Assembly (NCBI RefSeq): GCF_021538675.1 | Contig: NZ_JAJUKH010000001.1 | Span: 372,001 to 436,000 of the forward strand | Direction: 5' to 3' | DNA: 64,000 bases | Source: Paenarthrobacter sp. AR 02 | Lineage (GTDB): Bacteria; Actinomycetota; Actinomycetes; Actinomycetales; Micrococcaceae | Shown: positions 54,097 through 62,140 of the stretch, piece by piece | Layout of the letters: each line of letters starts with the position of its first letter | Numbering within the stretch: position 1 is the stretch's first letter | The notes under the pieces: generated by a model | Seen by the model: only the letters and a program-made list of their open reading frames with translations | Database searches by the model: none | What the model was told of the DNA's origin: nothing | Position numbers and translations under genes: made by a program

Positions 54097-54141
54097 TTGA
54101 CACCCGGCGCGATCTGGGATTACCTAATGAACATTCGGTAA
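54097..54141 (+). promoter_or_regulatory. paaI promoter with overlapping PaaR-type operator
   Basis: Consensus -35 TTGACA at 54097-54102; 17 bases on, the -10 region falls at the start of the palindrome 54120-54141 (TTACCTA...TTCGGTAA). The reverse complement of the palindrome matches the paaZ and paaA sites. Confidence 0.72.
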
Positions 54142-54163
54142 ATAAAGCTGGAGGCAATGACGC

Positions 54164-54640
54164 ATGGTTGAAACAACCCTCTCCGGTGCATCGCACCACA
54201 TCCTGACGAACGACTACGCGTCCGAGTGGATGGGCATCGAGGTGCTCAAGGTCGACGACGGCCACGCCACCATCCGCATGCACCTCCGCCAGGAAATGCT
54301 CAACGGCTTCGGCATGGCCCACGGCGGAATGATCTTCGCCTTCGGCGACACAGCCTTCGCACTGGCCTGCAACCCGGCCAACCCCACGCCCGAGGAAGCC
54401 GCCACCATCACGGTGGCATCCGGCGTCGACATCAACTTCATCAAGCCGGCGTTCCAAGGCCAGGTGATCACCGCCGTCGCAAACCGCCGCGCGAGTACCG
54501 GCCGAAGCGGCCTGTACGACATCCAGATCTACGCGGCCGCCCCCTCCGCTGACGCCGAGCCCGGCGCCGCCACCGATTCCGAGCCCGGTGAACTCATTGC
54601 AGAGTTCCGTGGCCGCAGCCGCACCATCTCCAAGAAGTAG
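54164..54640 (+). CDS. paaI: Hydroxyphenylacetyl-CoA thioesterase PaaI
   Basis: 158 residues. Hotdog fold with MLNGFGMAHGGMIFAFGDTAFALACN (the HGG helix and catalytic Asp) and ASGVDINFIKPAFQGQVITA. Removes CoA from dead-end phenylacetyl-CoA derivatives, protecting the CoA pool. ATG 54164 with GGAGG 10 bases upstream. Seven bases before paaK. Confidence 0.92.
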   Translation: MVETTLSGASHHILTNDYASEWMGIEVLKVDDGHATIRMHLRQEMLNGFGMAHGGMIFAFGDTAFALACNPANPTPEEAATITVASGVDINFIKPAFQGQVITAVANRRASTGRSGLYDIQIYAAAPSADAEPGAATDSEPGELIAEFRGRSRTISKK

Positions 54641-54647
54641 GAAAACC

Positions 54648-55997
54648 ATGACGCAGAACACCGTGGCAGCACCAGACGTTCCCGCCTCCAAAGCCAGCGC
54701 CCCCGTGCTGGACCGTGAAGAAACCATCTCCCGCGACGAACTCGAAGCCCTCCAGCTCACCCGCCTCCAGCACACCGTGGCGTACGCCTACGATCGCGTG
54801 CCGCTGTACAAGCGCAAGTTCGACGAAGCCGGAGTGCACCCCTCGGACCTCCGCGAGCTAAGCGACCTGGGCAAGTTCCCCTACACCACCAAGGAAGACC
54901 TGCGCCTGGAATACCCCTTCGGGATGTTCGCGGTCCCCCAGGACCAGATCGCACGTATCCACGCCAGCTCCGGTACCACCGGGCGCCCCACAGTGGTCGG
55001 TTACACCAAAAACGACCTCGCCAACTGGGCAACTTTGGTGGCACGGTCCTTCCGCGCCTCCGGCGTACGCCCGGGCATGAAGGTCCACAACGCCTACGGC
55101 TACGGCCTGTTCACCGGCGGCCTGGGCGCACACGCTGGCGCTGAAGCCCTCGGCTGCACGGTCATCCCCATGTCCGGAGGCCAAACCGAACGCCAGATCC
55201 AGCTCATCCAGGACTTCAAGCCGGACGCGATCCTCGCCACCCCCACCTACCTGCTGACCATCGCCGACGCCATGGCGCACCAGGGCATCGACCCCACCTC
55301 CACCTCGCTCAAGTACGCAGTGTTGGGTGCCGAGCCGTGGACCGAAGAGATGCGGCACGAGCTCGAAGTCACCATGAACATCAAAGCCTCCGACATCTAC
55401 GGCCTCTCCGAGGTCATGGGCCCCGGCGTCGCAGGCGAAGCCGTCGAAACACAGGACGGCTGCCACATCTGGGAGGACCACTTCCGCCCCGAAATCATCG
55501 ATCCGTTCGACCACACGCGCGTGCTTGGGGATGGCGAACCGGGCGAGTTGGTATTCACCTCGCTCACCAAGGAAGCCCTGCCGATCATCCGGTACCGCAC
55601 CAAGGACCTCACCCGCCTCCTCCCCGGCACGGCCCGACCCGCACACCGGCGCATGGGCCGCATCACCGGCCGCAGCGACGACATGATCATCCTCCGTGGC
55701 GTGAACCTCTTCCCGTCGCAGATCGAGGAAATCGCCCTGCGCATCCCCGAGCTGAGCCCACACTTCCAGCTGGAAATCACCCGGCCCGAAGGCAAGCGCA
55801 TGGACTCGCTCACGGTCCGCATTGAGCGCCGCGAGTCCGTCACCGCCGAGGCCAGTACGACGGCGGCCCGCACCTTGCGTGAGCAGATCAAGATCCACAT
55901 CGGCTCGTCTTGCGTGGTGGACGTTGTAGAGCCCGGTTCCCTGGAGCGATCCAACGGCAAGCTGCGCCGCATCTACGACCTGCGTCCCAAGGGCTAA
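54648..55997 (+). CDS. paaK: Phenylacetate-CoA ligase PaaK
   Basis: 449 residues from ATG 54648 (TAGGAAAACC ribosome site, 7 bases after paaI). AMP-forming ligase: P-loop IHASSGTTGRPTVVGYTKND, YGLSEVMGPGVAGE, RSDDMIILRGVNLFPSQIE and the C-terminal SNGKLRRIYDLR lysine. Makes phenylacetyl-CoA, the substrate of PaaABCE. Confidence 0.95.
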   Translation: MTQNTVAAPDVPASKASAPVLDREETISRDELEALQLTRLQHTVAYAYDRVPLYKRKFDEAGVHPSDLRELSDLGKFPYTTKEDLRLEYPFGMFAVPQDQIARIHASSGTTGRPTVVGYTKNDLANWATLVARSFRASGVRPGMKVHNAYGYGLFTGGLGAHAGAEALGCTVIPMSGGQTERQIQLIQDFKPDAILATPTYLLTIADAMAHQGIDPTSTSLKYAVLGAEPWTEEMRHELEVTMNIKASDIYGLSEVMGPGVAGEAVETQDGCHIWEDHFRPEIIDPFDHTRVLGDGEPGELVFTSLTKEALPIIRYRTKDLTRLLPGTARPAHRRMGRITGRSDDMIILRGVNLFPSQIEEIALRIPELSPHFQLEITRPEGKRMDSLTVRIERRESVTAEASTTAARTLREQIKIHIGSSCVVDVVEPGSLERSNGKLRRIYDLRPKG

Positions 55998-56034
55998 TCC
56001 GCTTCGTTGGCGGAGATCGTGAGAAAATGCCAGC

Positions 56035-56637
56035 ATGCCTACTGAGACCACCACCAAGCGCGGACGGCCCGGCTACGACCAGCAGTCGGTGCTCCGCATC
56101 GCCGTCGACGTCTTCAACCGGCACGGCTACGACGCAACGTCCATGGGCATCCTGGCTGAAAACCTCGGGATATCGAAGTCCGCCATCTACCACCACGTGC
56201 CGTCCAAGGGCGATCTGCTGAAGCTCGCCCTGGACCACGCACTGGGCGGGCTGGAGGCGATCCTTGAGGAGCCTTCTGCCACGTCAGGGCCTGCCGACGC
56301 TCGGCTGGAGTTTGTGCTGCGGCAGACCATCGCCGTGCTGGTGGACCGGCTGCCCTTCGTTACCTTGCTGCTGCGCCTGCGGGGCAACACGGAGATCGAA
56401 CGGGACGCTTTGGAACGCCGGCGTGCCTTCGACCACAAAGTGGCTGCCCTGATCTCCGCTGCCCGCGAAGACGGCTCGCTTCGGCAGGACATCGATCCCC
56501 GCACTGTGACCAGGCTCTTGTTCGGCACCATCAACTCGATCGTGGAGTGGTACAAGCCCGGCGGCTCGCTGTCCCCGGAGAAGCTCGCGGACGACCTGAT
56601 CACCATGGCCTTCGAGGGCCTCCACACGGCCTCCTGA
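56035..56637 (+). CDS. paaR: TetR-family repressor, probable PaaR
   Basis: 200 residues. N-terminal HTH: DQQSVLRIAVDVFNRHGYDATSMGILAENLGISKSAIYHHVPSKGDLL; the rest is the ligand-binding/dimerisation domain of TetR_C type. Position right after paaI-paaK, plus operator-like sites at all three paa promoters, make it the probable repressor of the pathway, released by phenylacetyl-CoA (known for PaaR homologues; inferred here). Its TGA runs straight into the repeat field. Confidence 0.87.
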   Translation: MPTETTTKRGRPGYDQQSVLRIAVDVFNRHGYDATSMGILAENLGISKSAIYHHVPSKGDLLKLALDHALGGLEAILEEPSATSGPADARLEFVLRQTIAVLVDRLPFVTLLLRLRGNTEIERDALERRRAFDHKVAALISAAREDGSLRQDIDPRTVTRLLFGTINSIVEWYKPGGSLSPEKLADDLITMAFEGLHTAS

Positions 56638-57341
56638 CCCTCACTCACATCCCACCCCCTTCCGGCCAACCCTCGCTCACAACCCATCCCTTCCAGCCAA
56701 CCCTCACTCACAACCCACCCCCGTCCGGCCAACCCTCACTCACAACCCACCCCCGTCCGGCCAACCCTCACTCACAACCCACCCCCACGGCGCCCGACGA
56801 CGGCGGCTGGCTGCGGTCGTTGTGCAGGAGCGTTTGCCCTCAACACGGCGGAATGTGAGAGAGCGTTGCTTATCCACAGCGGTCAGGACGGCCTCCGGCC
56901 AACCCTCACTCACATCCCACCCCCTTCCGGCCAACCCTCACTCACATCCCACCCCCTTCCGGCCAACCCTCACTCACATCCCACCCCCTTCCGGCCAACC
57001 CTCACGCACGTCCCACCCCCTTGGTGCCCGACGATGGCGGCTGGCTGCCGTCGTCGTGCACGAGCGTTTGCCCTCAACACGGCGGAATGTGAGAGAGCGT
57101 TGCTTCTCCTCAGCGGTCAGGACGGCCTCCGGCTAACCCTCACGCACGTCCCACCCCCACGGCGCCCGACGACGGCGGCTGGCTGCGGTCGTTGTGCAGG
57201 AGCGTTTGCCCTCAACACGGCGGAATGTGAGAGAGCGTTGCTTCTCCACAGCGGTCAGGACGGCCTCCGGCCAACCCTCACTCACATCCCACCCCCTTCA
57301 AGCGCCCGACGGCGGTAGCCGAGTGACGTCGTCGTGCCCTT
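56638..57341. repeat. Nested repeat field: 32-base A units and 109-base B units
   Basis: The 803-base gap between paaR and paaZ has no credible gene. A units (core AACCCTCACTCACATCCC, period 32) occur about eleven times: five, then three plus a variant, then one, then one. B units of about 109 bases (about 56790-56898, 57023-57132, 57162-57270) carry the core in the opposite orientation (GGAATGTGAGAGAGCGTT). A truncated B follows to about 57345. The + strand is very C-rich and G-poor just after paaR. Confidence 0.9.
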
Positions 57342-57350
57342 CCGCTTTAA

Positions 57351-57394
57351 AACCAAAACGCTTCCGCGCACTCAGGCGTGGAAGCGTTTTGGTT
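57351..57394. terminator. Strong hairpin terminator downstream of paaZ
   Basis: 57351-57369 pairs perfectly with 57376-57394 (19 bp, one G-T) around a 6-base loop; the stem base is AACCAAAACG / CGTTTTGGTT, giving T-richness on both strands. 47 bases after the paaZ stop. Confidence 0.8.
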
Positions 57395-57440
57395 AGGTGC
57401 TGGAGCGTTTGCCCTCAACACGCCGGGATGTGAGGGAGGG

Positions 57441-59540
57441 TTACTTCTCCACGAGGGTGAGGACGTCGTAGGTCGCCACTATTTCGTCGTTCTGGTTGGT
57501 CAGCACGGCATCCCAGGCCACCTCGCCGTACTCGTCGGTCTCGCGAGGGGTGATCTTCTTGGCCGTGAGGGTCACACGGATCGAGTCCCCGGCAGCAACC
57601 GGCGTGATGAAGCGCAGGTTCTCCAGCCCGTAGTTGGCTAGGACGGGACCCGGCGCGGGCTCGACGAACAGCCCTGCAGCCCAGCTCAGCAGCAGGTAGC
57701 CGTGGGCCACGATGCCCGGGAAGAAGGGGTTCGCCTCGGCGGCTTCCTGGTTTGTGTGGGCGTAGAAGGTGTCGCCCGTGGAGTTCGCGAAAGCGGTGAT
57801 GTCTTCCAGCTTGACCTCGCGCAGCTCCGAGCGCACCGCATCTCCAATGCGGAGGGACGCCAACGACTTCCGGAACGGGTGCTCGCTTTCAGTTTCCACG
57901 GTGAAGTTGCGGTCGGCCCCCGTGTGCCACACACCCGTAACGGCCGTGAGCATGTTGGGCGACCCCTGGAGTGCAGTGCGCTGCATGTGGTGCAGGACCG
58001 AGCGGATGCCACCCAGTTCCTCGCCACCGCCGGCGCGGCCCGGTCCACCGTGAACCAGGTGCGGCACGGGCGAACCGTGGCCTGTGGAAGAGCGCGCGTC
58101 TTCGCGGTTGAGCATGTGCACGCGGCCGTGGTGGGCAGCAATTCCCAGCACCAGCTCCTGCGCCACAGCGGGATCGTTGGTGCATACCGATGCCACCAGC
58201 GAGCCCGATCCCTTGGCAGCCAGGCGGATCGCATCGGGCAGGTCCGAGTAGCCGATCACCGATGAAACCGGCCCGAAGGCTTCAAGCGAGTGCACTTCCT
58301 CAGCTTCCGCGTCGGCCCATCTCAGGAGGACCGGAGACATGAAAGCGCCGTCTTCCACAACTCCCACGGCGCCCCCAACCGAGGTGACCGACGGCGAATC
58401 GAGAGATCCGTACGCGAGTTCCCCACCGGCGTCGAGCATTGACTGAACAGCAGCGCGAACATCGGCGAGCTGATCAAGTGACGCCAGCGCGCCCATGGTG
58501 ACGCCTTCCGCGCGAGGGTCGCCGACCACTACGCGTTCGTTGATGCGGGTGCCGACGGCGGCAGCTACGTCAGCGGTCAGGGCCTGCGGAACGATGATGC
58601 GGCGGATCGCGGTGCACTTCTGACCCGCCTTGACGGTCATCTCGGTAACGACGGCTTTGATGAAAGCCTCAAATTCCGGAGTTCCGGGCACGGCGTCAGG
58701 GCCGAGGATGGCAGCGTTGAGCGAGTCGGTTTCGGACGTGAAACGGACGCCGCCCTGAACCACGTTCGGGTGGGACTTTAGCGACTTGGCCGTGGACGCA
58801 GAACCCGTGAAAGAGACGAGGTCGCGGTAGTCGAGTTCGTCCAGGAGCGTGCGGGCCGAACCTGAAATCAGCTGGAGCGCACCGGCGGGCAGGATGCCGG
58901 ATTCGATGATGGCCCGTACAGCAGCCTCAGCCACATACCCGGTGGGAGTCGCAGGCTTGACGATGGTGGGCACACCGGCCAGGAACGACGGCGCGAACTT
59001 CTCCAACATGCCCCAGACCGGGAAGTTGAAGGCGTTGATCTGCACGGCCACGCCAGGAATGCGTGTGTAGATGTGCTCGGCCACGAACGAACCGTCCTTG
59101 GAGAGCGTCTCCATGGGGCCGTCCACGATCACCTGCGAGTTGGGCAGCTCGCGCCGGCCCTTGGAACCGAACGTGAAGAGGACGCCAATGCCGCCGTCGA
59201 TGTCGATCATGTTGTCGATCTTGGTGGCGCCGGACTGCAGCGACGAGGCGTACAGTTCCTCGCGGCGCCCGTTGAGGTACATGGCAAGCTCTTTGAGCTT
59301 GAGCGCGCGCTGGTGGAAAGTCAGCTTCCCGAGTTCAGTTTGGCCAGTGGTTCGGCCGAAATGTACGACGGCGGCCAGGTCCAGCCCGTCGGTGCTCACG
59401 TTGGCCAGGACTTCACCTGTGCTGGCATCGCGGACGGGGACTTTCTTCGCGTCGGGCGCCGGGGTCCACCAGGCATCCTGGACGTAGCTGGGGACGGTTG
59501 CAACGGCTGTGGTTTCCGGGGCGACTGCTGTAGTGGTCAT
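57441..59540 (-). CDS. paaZ: Bifunctional PaaZ: oxepin-CoA hydrolase and aldehyde dehydrogenase
   Basis: 699 residues from ATG 59540. Aldehyde dehydrogenase domain about 20-530: FNFPVWGMLEKFAP, SFTGSASTAK, KAGQKCTAIRR (catalytic Cys) and EAFGPVSSVIGY. The C-terminal MaoC-like hotdog hydratase domain (about 555-695) has FYAHTNQEAAEANPFFPGIVAHGYLLLS. It opens the oxepin ring and oxidises the resulting semialdehyde. Operator at 59602-59623; transcribed towards paaR. The last codons are copied in the B repeats downstream. Confidence 0.95.
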   Translation of the reverse strand: MTTTAVAPETTAVATVPSYVQDAWWTPAPDAKKVPVRDASTGEVLANVSTDGLDLAAVVHFGRTTGQTELGKLTFHQRALKLKELAMYLNGRREELYASSLQSGATKIDNMIDIDGGIGVLFTFGSKGRRELPNSQVIVDGPMETLSKDGSFVAEHIYTRIPGVAVQINAFNFPVWGMLEKFAPSFLAGVPTIVKPATPTGYVAEAAVRAIIESGILPAGALQLISGSARTLLDELDYRDLVSFTGSASTAKSLKSHPNVVQGGVRFTSETDSLNAAILGPDAVPGTPEFEAFIKAVVTEMTVKAGQKCTAIRRIIVPQALTADVAAAVGTRINERVVVGDPRAEGVTMGALASLDQLADVRAAVQSMLDAGGELAYGSLDSPSVTSVGGAVGVVEDGAFMSPVLLRWADAEAEEVHSLEAFGPVSSVIGYSDLPDAIRLAAKGSGSLVASVCTNDPAVAQELVLGIAAHHGRVHMLNREDARSSTGHGSPVPHLVHGGPGRAGGGEELGGIRSVLHHMQRTALQGSPNMLTAVTGVWHTGADRNFTVETESEHPFRKSLASLRIGDAVRSELREVKLEDITAFANSTGDTFYAHTNQEAAEANPFFPGIVAHGYLLLSWAAGLFVEPAPGPVLANYGLENLRFITPVAAGDSIRVTLTAKKITPRETDEYGEVAWDAVLTNQNDEIVATYDVLTLVEK

Positions 59541-59601
59541 CGTCGACGGGTCCTTCCAAGGCACATGAAAGCGGCACGGTCATTGCTGACTGGTGCCAAC
59601 A

Positions 59602-59623
59602 TTACTGACCGGCCGTTCGGTAA
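59602..59623. promoter_or_regulatory. PaaR-type operator upstream of paaZ
   Basis: A TTACTGACCGGCCGTTCGGT palindrome continuing AA, the most symmetric of the three sites. Flanking TATATATTACC on the minus strand may be the paaZ -10, so a bound repressor would cover the transcription start, 62 bases before ATG. Confidence 0.75.
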
Positions 59624-59695
59624 TATATACAGGGTACATGAATGCCCGGCAGAGTACAGCAGGAATTTTCTTTCAGCGACGCCTGGGTACGGCGA

Positions 59696-59728
59696 AGGGC
59701 CGGCTCCACTGCTCGCGGAACCGGCCCT
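59696..59728 (-). terminator. Hairpin after the surface-protein gene
   Basis: 59696-59707 pairs with 59717-59728 (11 of 12) around a 9-base loop, 20 bases past the stop at 59749. No T-run on the minus strand, so termination strength is uncertain. Confidence 0.5.
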
Positions 59729-59748
59729 CCTTGGTCATGCCTATGCGG

Positions 59749-61947
59749 CTAGATGGAGCCGAACTTGGTGTTGTAGCGGAACATGAATGCCGCCATCGCA
59801 TCCCTGTTCACCGGCTGCAACGGACGGAACGACTTGGTGTTTCCCGCCTCAGCCCAGCCTGTGGAAATTCCCTGCGCCGCAAGCCACGTGATCTCCTTGT
59901 AAAACTGGGCCGTGGTAGGCAGGTCGACGAACGGTGAAACCTTGGGTGCCGTGAACTCCGGCTCCCCGGCCAACCGATACATGAACGCCGCCATCGCGTC
60001 GCGGTTCACCGGCTGCAAGGGCCTGTATGTCTTCGACTTGTCAGCCTCTTCCCAACCCGTGGAGATGCCCTTGTCCGCGAGCCACGTGATCTCCTTGAAG
60101 AACTGCGCACCCACGGGCAGGTCCTTGAACGGCGACACAGCAGGCGCCGTGAAAGCAGGCTTCCCCGACAAGCGGTACATGAACGCAGCCATCGCGTCAC
60201 GGTTCACCGGGGTCAGAGGCTGATACGTCCTGGACCCATCGCCCGCCTGCCAACCCGTGGAAATACCTTTATCAGCCAACCACTGAATCTCGTCCTGGAA
60301 CTGCGCGCCCAGCGGAACGTCGTCGAAACCCTGCTTCCCTTCCGTTGCCGTGGCATAACTCAAAGTACCAATATCGGTGTTCTGCCCGACGACAGTAGAG
60401 ATCGAACGCGCGTTAGCCGCATTGGTCACATTGCCAGAGAAAATCGGGCCCGACTCCGCACCCTCCTCAGCAGAGACAAAATACAGACCCGTCGTCAGAC
60501 CCGTAACCTTGAACGTCCCATCAGCCATTGAGTAGTCAAAACGAGTGACCAACGAGCCATCCTTGGTATAAACGTTGATCCGCGCGTTCGCCAAGGGACG
60601 GCCTTGGGAGTCCAGTACCTTGCCTGTGAATGTGCCGCCCGCACGTACCGTCGCGTTGATGTTTGATACGGCTTGTCCGGCCTGCGCCGTCACCAATGTA
60701 GCGCCCGCAGTACCGCTGGATTCAGGAAGGTCCTTGTACGACTGAGCCTCGTATGAGGAAACGAAGTCAGGGTCGCGGTTGAACTGGATCCTGTATGAAC
60801 CCGGCAACAGATTCCGAATGGAGTAGGTGGTCTGGGAAGTCTCCATCACCGTCGACGCTGCCACGGTCCCGTCCTGCATGACTGCGGTGATGCTCATGCC
60901 CGAGCCGCTCATGGTCGGTCCCGGAGCTGGCTGACCCGAGACGGAACCTGAGACGCTCGCAGCAGCGACCGCGGAATCCGTAACGCCGGTGAGTTGTTGC
61001 CCAGCCGCGACCGACACCCAAGGAGACTTGTCGGCAACGGCGAACGCACCGTGCCACATGTTTGCCCATTTCTGGTTGTTGGTGCGGAAATGGAGCTTGT
61101 ACTTTCCAGCTGGAAGCCCGCCAACGGTATATCTTCCGTCCGCACCGATGAATGCTGTGCTGACAAAGTTGTTCTTGGTGAAGTCAGGACCAGCTTCGAC
61201 CGTGACCTGTCCGTCATAGGAACTCCCCATGGGAACGGAGACTTGCCCCGAAATCATGGCTGCTGGCTGCATTACTTGGTTGATGCCGGTCACGCCGGCA
61301 CCCTCGGTAACGGGAACCAAGGTGGCCCCGTCGCGTGAAGCACCCGGGTAGTAGGTGCTCAGTACAGGTGACGGCTGCCCGTAGTGGAAAAAGGAAACCT
61401 TGTGACCGCCTGTGCCCAGGCCCCTCACCACATATGTTCCGTCGTTGTTGACGGCACCTGAATTGGTTCCGCCGGGCCCTTCAGCTATAACGGTGACGCC
61501 CGCTGGGTTTACGCCGGCGGGGACGGACACCTCCCCTGCTATCGTTCCTCCCATGGTCATCGTCTGGTTGATGCCGGTGATAGCAGAACCCGCGGTCACG
61601 GTAACGACAGTCGACTGCTCTCTGTCCCGGTTCCCATAGAAAGTGGGAAGCAACTGCATCGGGGCGGCGGTGTCTACAAATTGCAGGTTGTACTGGCCTG
61701 CCTCCAGCGCGGGGAGCAGGAACTTCCCCTCAGCATCGGCCCATACGTTCTTTTGGGTGGGCCCGGCCAATGTGGCGACCATGATTTTGGTCGCGTCTAC
61801 CCCAGCGGGCACCGTGACCGTCCCCGAGATACTTCCCGTGGCTGCGGCAACTGCCGGGGATGCGAGTCCGGCAGGAAGGGCTCCGAGGAACAGAGCCGCC
61901 AATAGTGTCAGAGCGAGCCGATAACGGCCGCGCGATTTACCCTTCAA
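59749..61947 (-). CDS. Large secreted protein: carboxypeptidase-regulatory-like repeats plus three SLH-like repeats
   Basis: 732 residues from TTG 61947, chosen because GGGGGACCC precedes it and a signal peptide (RLALTLLAALFLGALPAGLASPAVAA) follows at once; the frame is open further but through the repeats. About six to seven beta-sandwich units of 70-90 residues (SGTVTVPAGVDATKIMV, AGEVSVPAGVNPAGVTVIA, SGQVSVPMG, FTGKVLDSQGRPLANARINVYT) resemble CarboxypepD_reg/Cna-B-like domains. The last about 190 residues hold three repeats with ISTGW and NRDAMAAFMYR, as in the nuclease at 20372. Likely a wall-bound adhesive or structural protein. Confidence 0.82.
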   Translation of the reverse strand: MKGKSRGRYRLALTLLAALFLGALPAGLASPAVAAATGSISGTVTVPAGVDATKIMVATLAGPTQKNVWADAEGKFLLPALEAGQYNLQFVDTAAPMQLLPTFYGNRDREQSTVVTVTAGSAITGINQTMTMGGTIAGEVSVPAGVNPAGVTVIAEGPGGTNSGAVNNDGTYVVRGLGTGGHKVSFFHYGQPSPVLSTYYPGASRDGATLVPVTEGAGVTGINQVMQPAAMISGQVSVPMGSSYDGQVTVEAGPDFTKNNFVSTAFIGADGRYTVGGLPAGKYKLHFRTNNQKWANMWHGAFAVADKSPWVSVAAGQQLTGVTDSAVAAASVSGSVSGQPAPGPTMSGSGMSITAVMQDGTVAASTVMETSQTTYSIRNLLPGSYRIQFNRDPDFVSSYEAQSYKDLPESSGTAGATLVTAQAGQAVSNINATVRAGGTFTGKVLDSQGRPLANARINVYTKDGSLVTRFDYSMADGTFKVTGLTTGLYFVSAEEGAESGPIFSGNVTNAANARSISTVVGQNTDIGTLSYATATEGKQGFDDVPLGAQFQDEIQWLADKGISTGWQAGDGSRTYQPLTPVNRDAMAAFMYRLSGKPAFTAPAVSPFKDLPVGAQFFKEITWLADKGISTGWEEADKSKTYRPLQPVNRDAMAAFMYRLAGEPEFTAPKVSPFVDLPTTAQFYKEITWLAAQGISTGWAEAGNTKSFRPLQPVNRDAMAAFMFRYNTKFGSI

Positions 61948-61973
61948 GGGTCCCCCAATATTCTTTTGAGCGT

Positions 61974-62005
61974 GCGAAGGGCCGCTTCGATTAGCGGCCC
62001 TTCGC
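61974..62005. repeat. Hairpin in the leader of the surface-protein gene
   Basis: GCGAAGGGCCGCT pairs perfectly (13 bp) with 61993-62005 around a 6-base loop, 27 bases before the TTG start. No T-run; it may shape the leader of the mRNA or end the transcript coming from 62141. Confidence 0.65.
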
Positions 62006-62053
62006 TGATCATAAGGGGTTGCGCTGGAGGGGTCGATAGTGGGGGCACATGTG

Positions 62054-62140
62054 ACGGCCGGAACGTGAGAGAGCGTCCGCCCGAAACGGCCGGAAAGTGA
62101 GAGAGCGTCGGCCCGAAACGGCCGGAACGTGAGAGAGCGT
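62054..62140. repeat. Three 32-base repeats of the GTGAGAGAGCGT family
   Basis: ACGGCCGGAA(C/A)GTGAGAGAGCGT at 62054, 62086 and 62118, a strict 32-base period. The array ends exactly at the stop codon of the GT2 gene (TAA at 62143-62141). Its core is the same as in the A and B units at 56.6-57.3 kb. Confidence 0.92.

Noticed and set aside
54062..54775. N-terminal extension of the GNAT protein
   Set aside because: Antisense to paaI and the start of paaK and crosses their promoter; the GNAT fold starts at about 54055.
54858..56057. Minus-strand open frame of about 400 codons opposite paaK
   Set aside because: paaK is unmistakable on the + strand; the antisense product is low-complexity Gly/Val/Asp.
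56638..57341. CRISPR array
   Set aside because: Units are tandem without unique spacers of constant length, two unit types are mixed, and no cas gene is near.
56547..57433. Overlapping + strand open frames translating the repeat field as NPHSHPTP-like repeats
   Set aside because: They are direct translations of 32-base DNA repeats, change frame between copies, have no ribosome site and no conserved domain.
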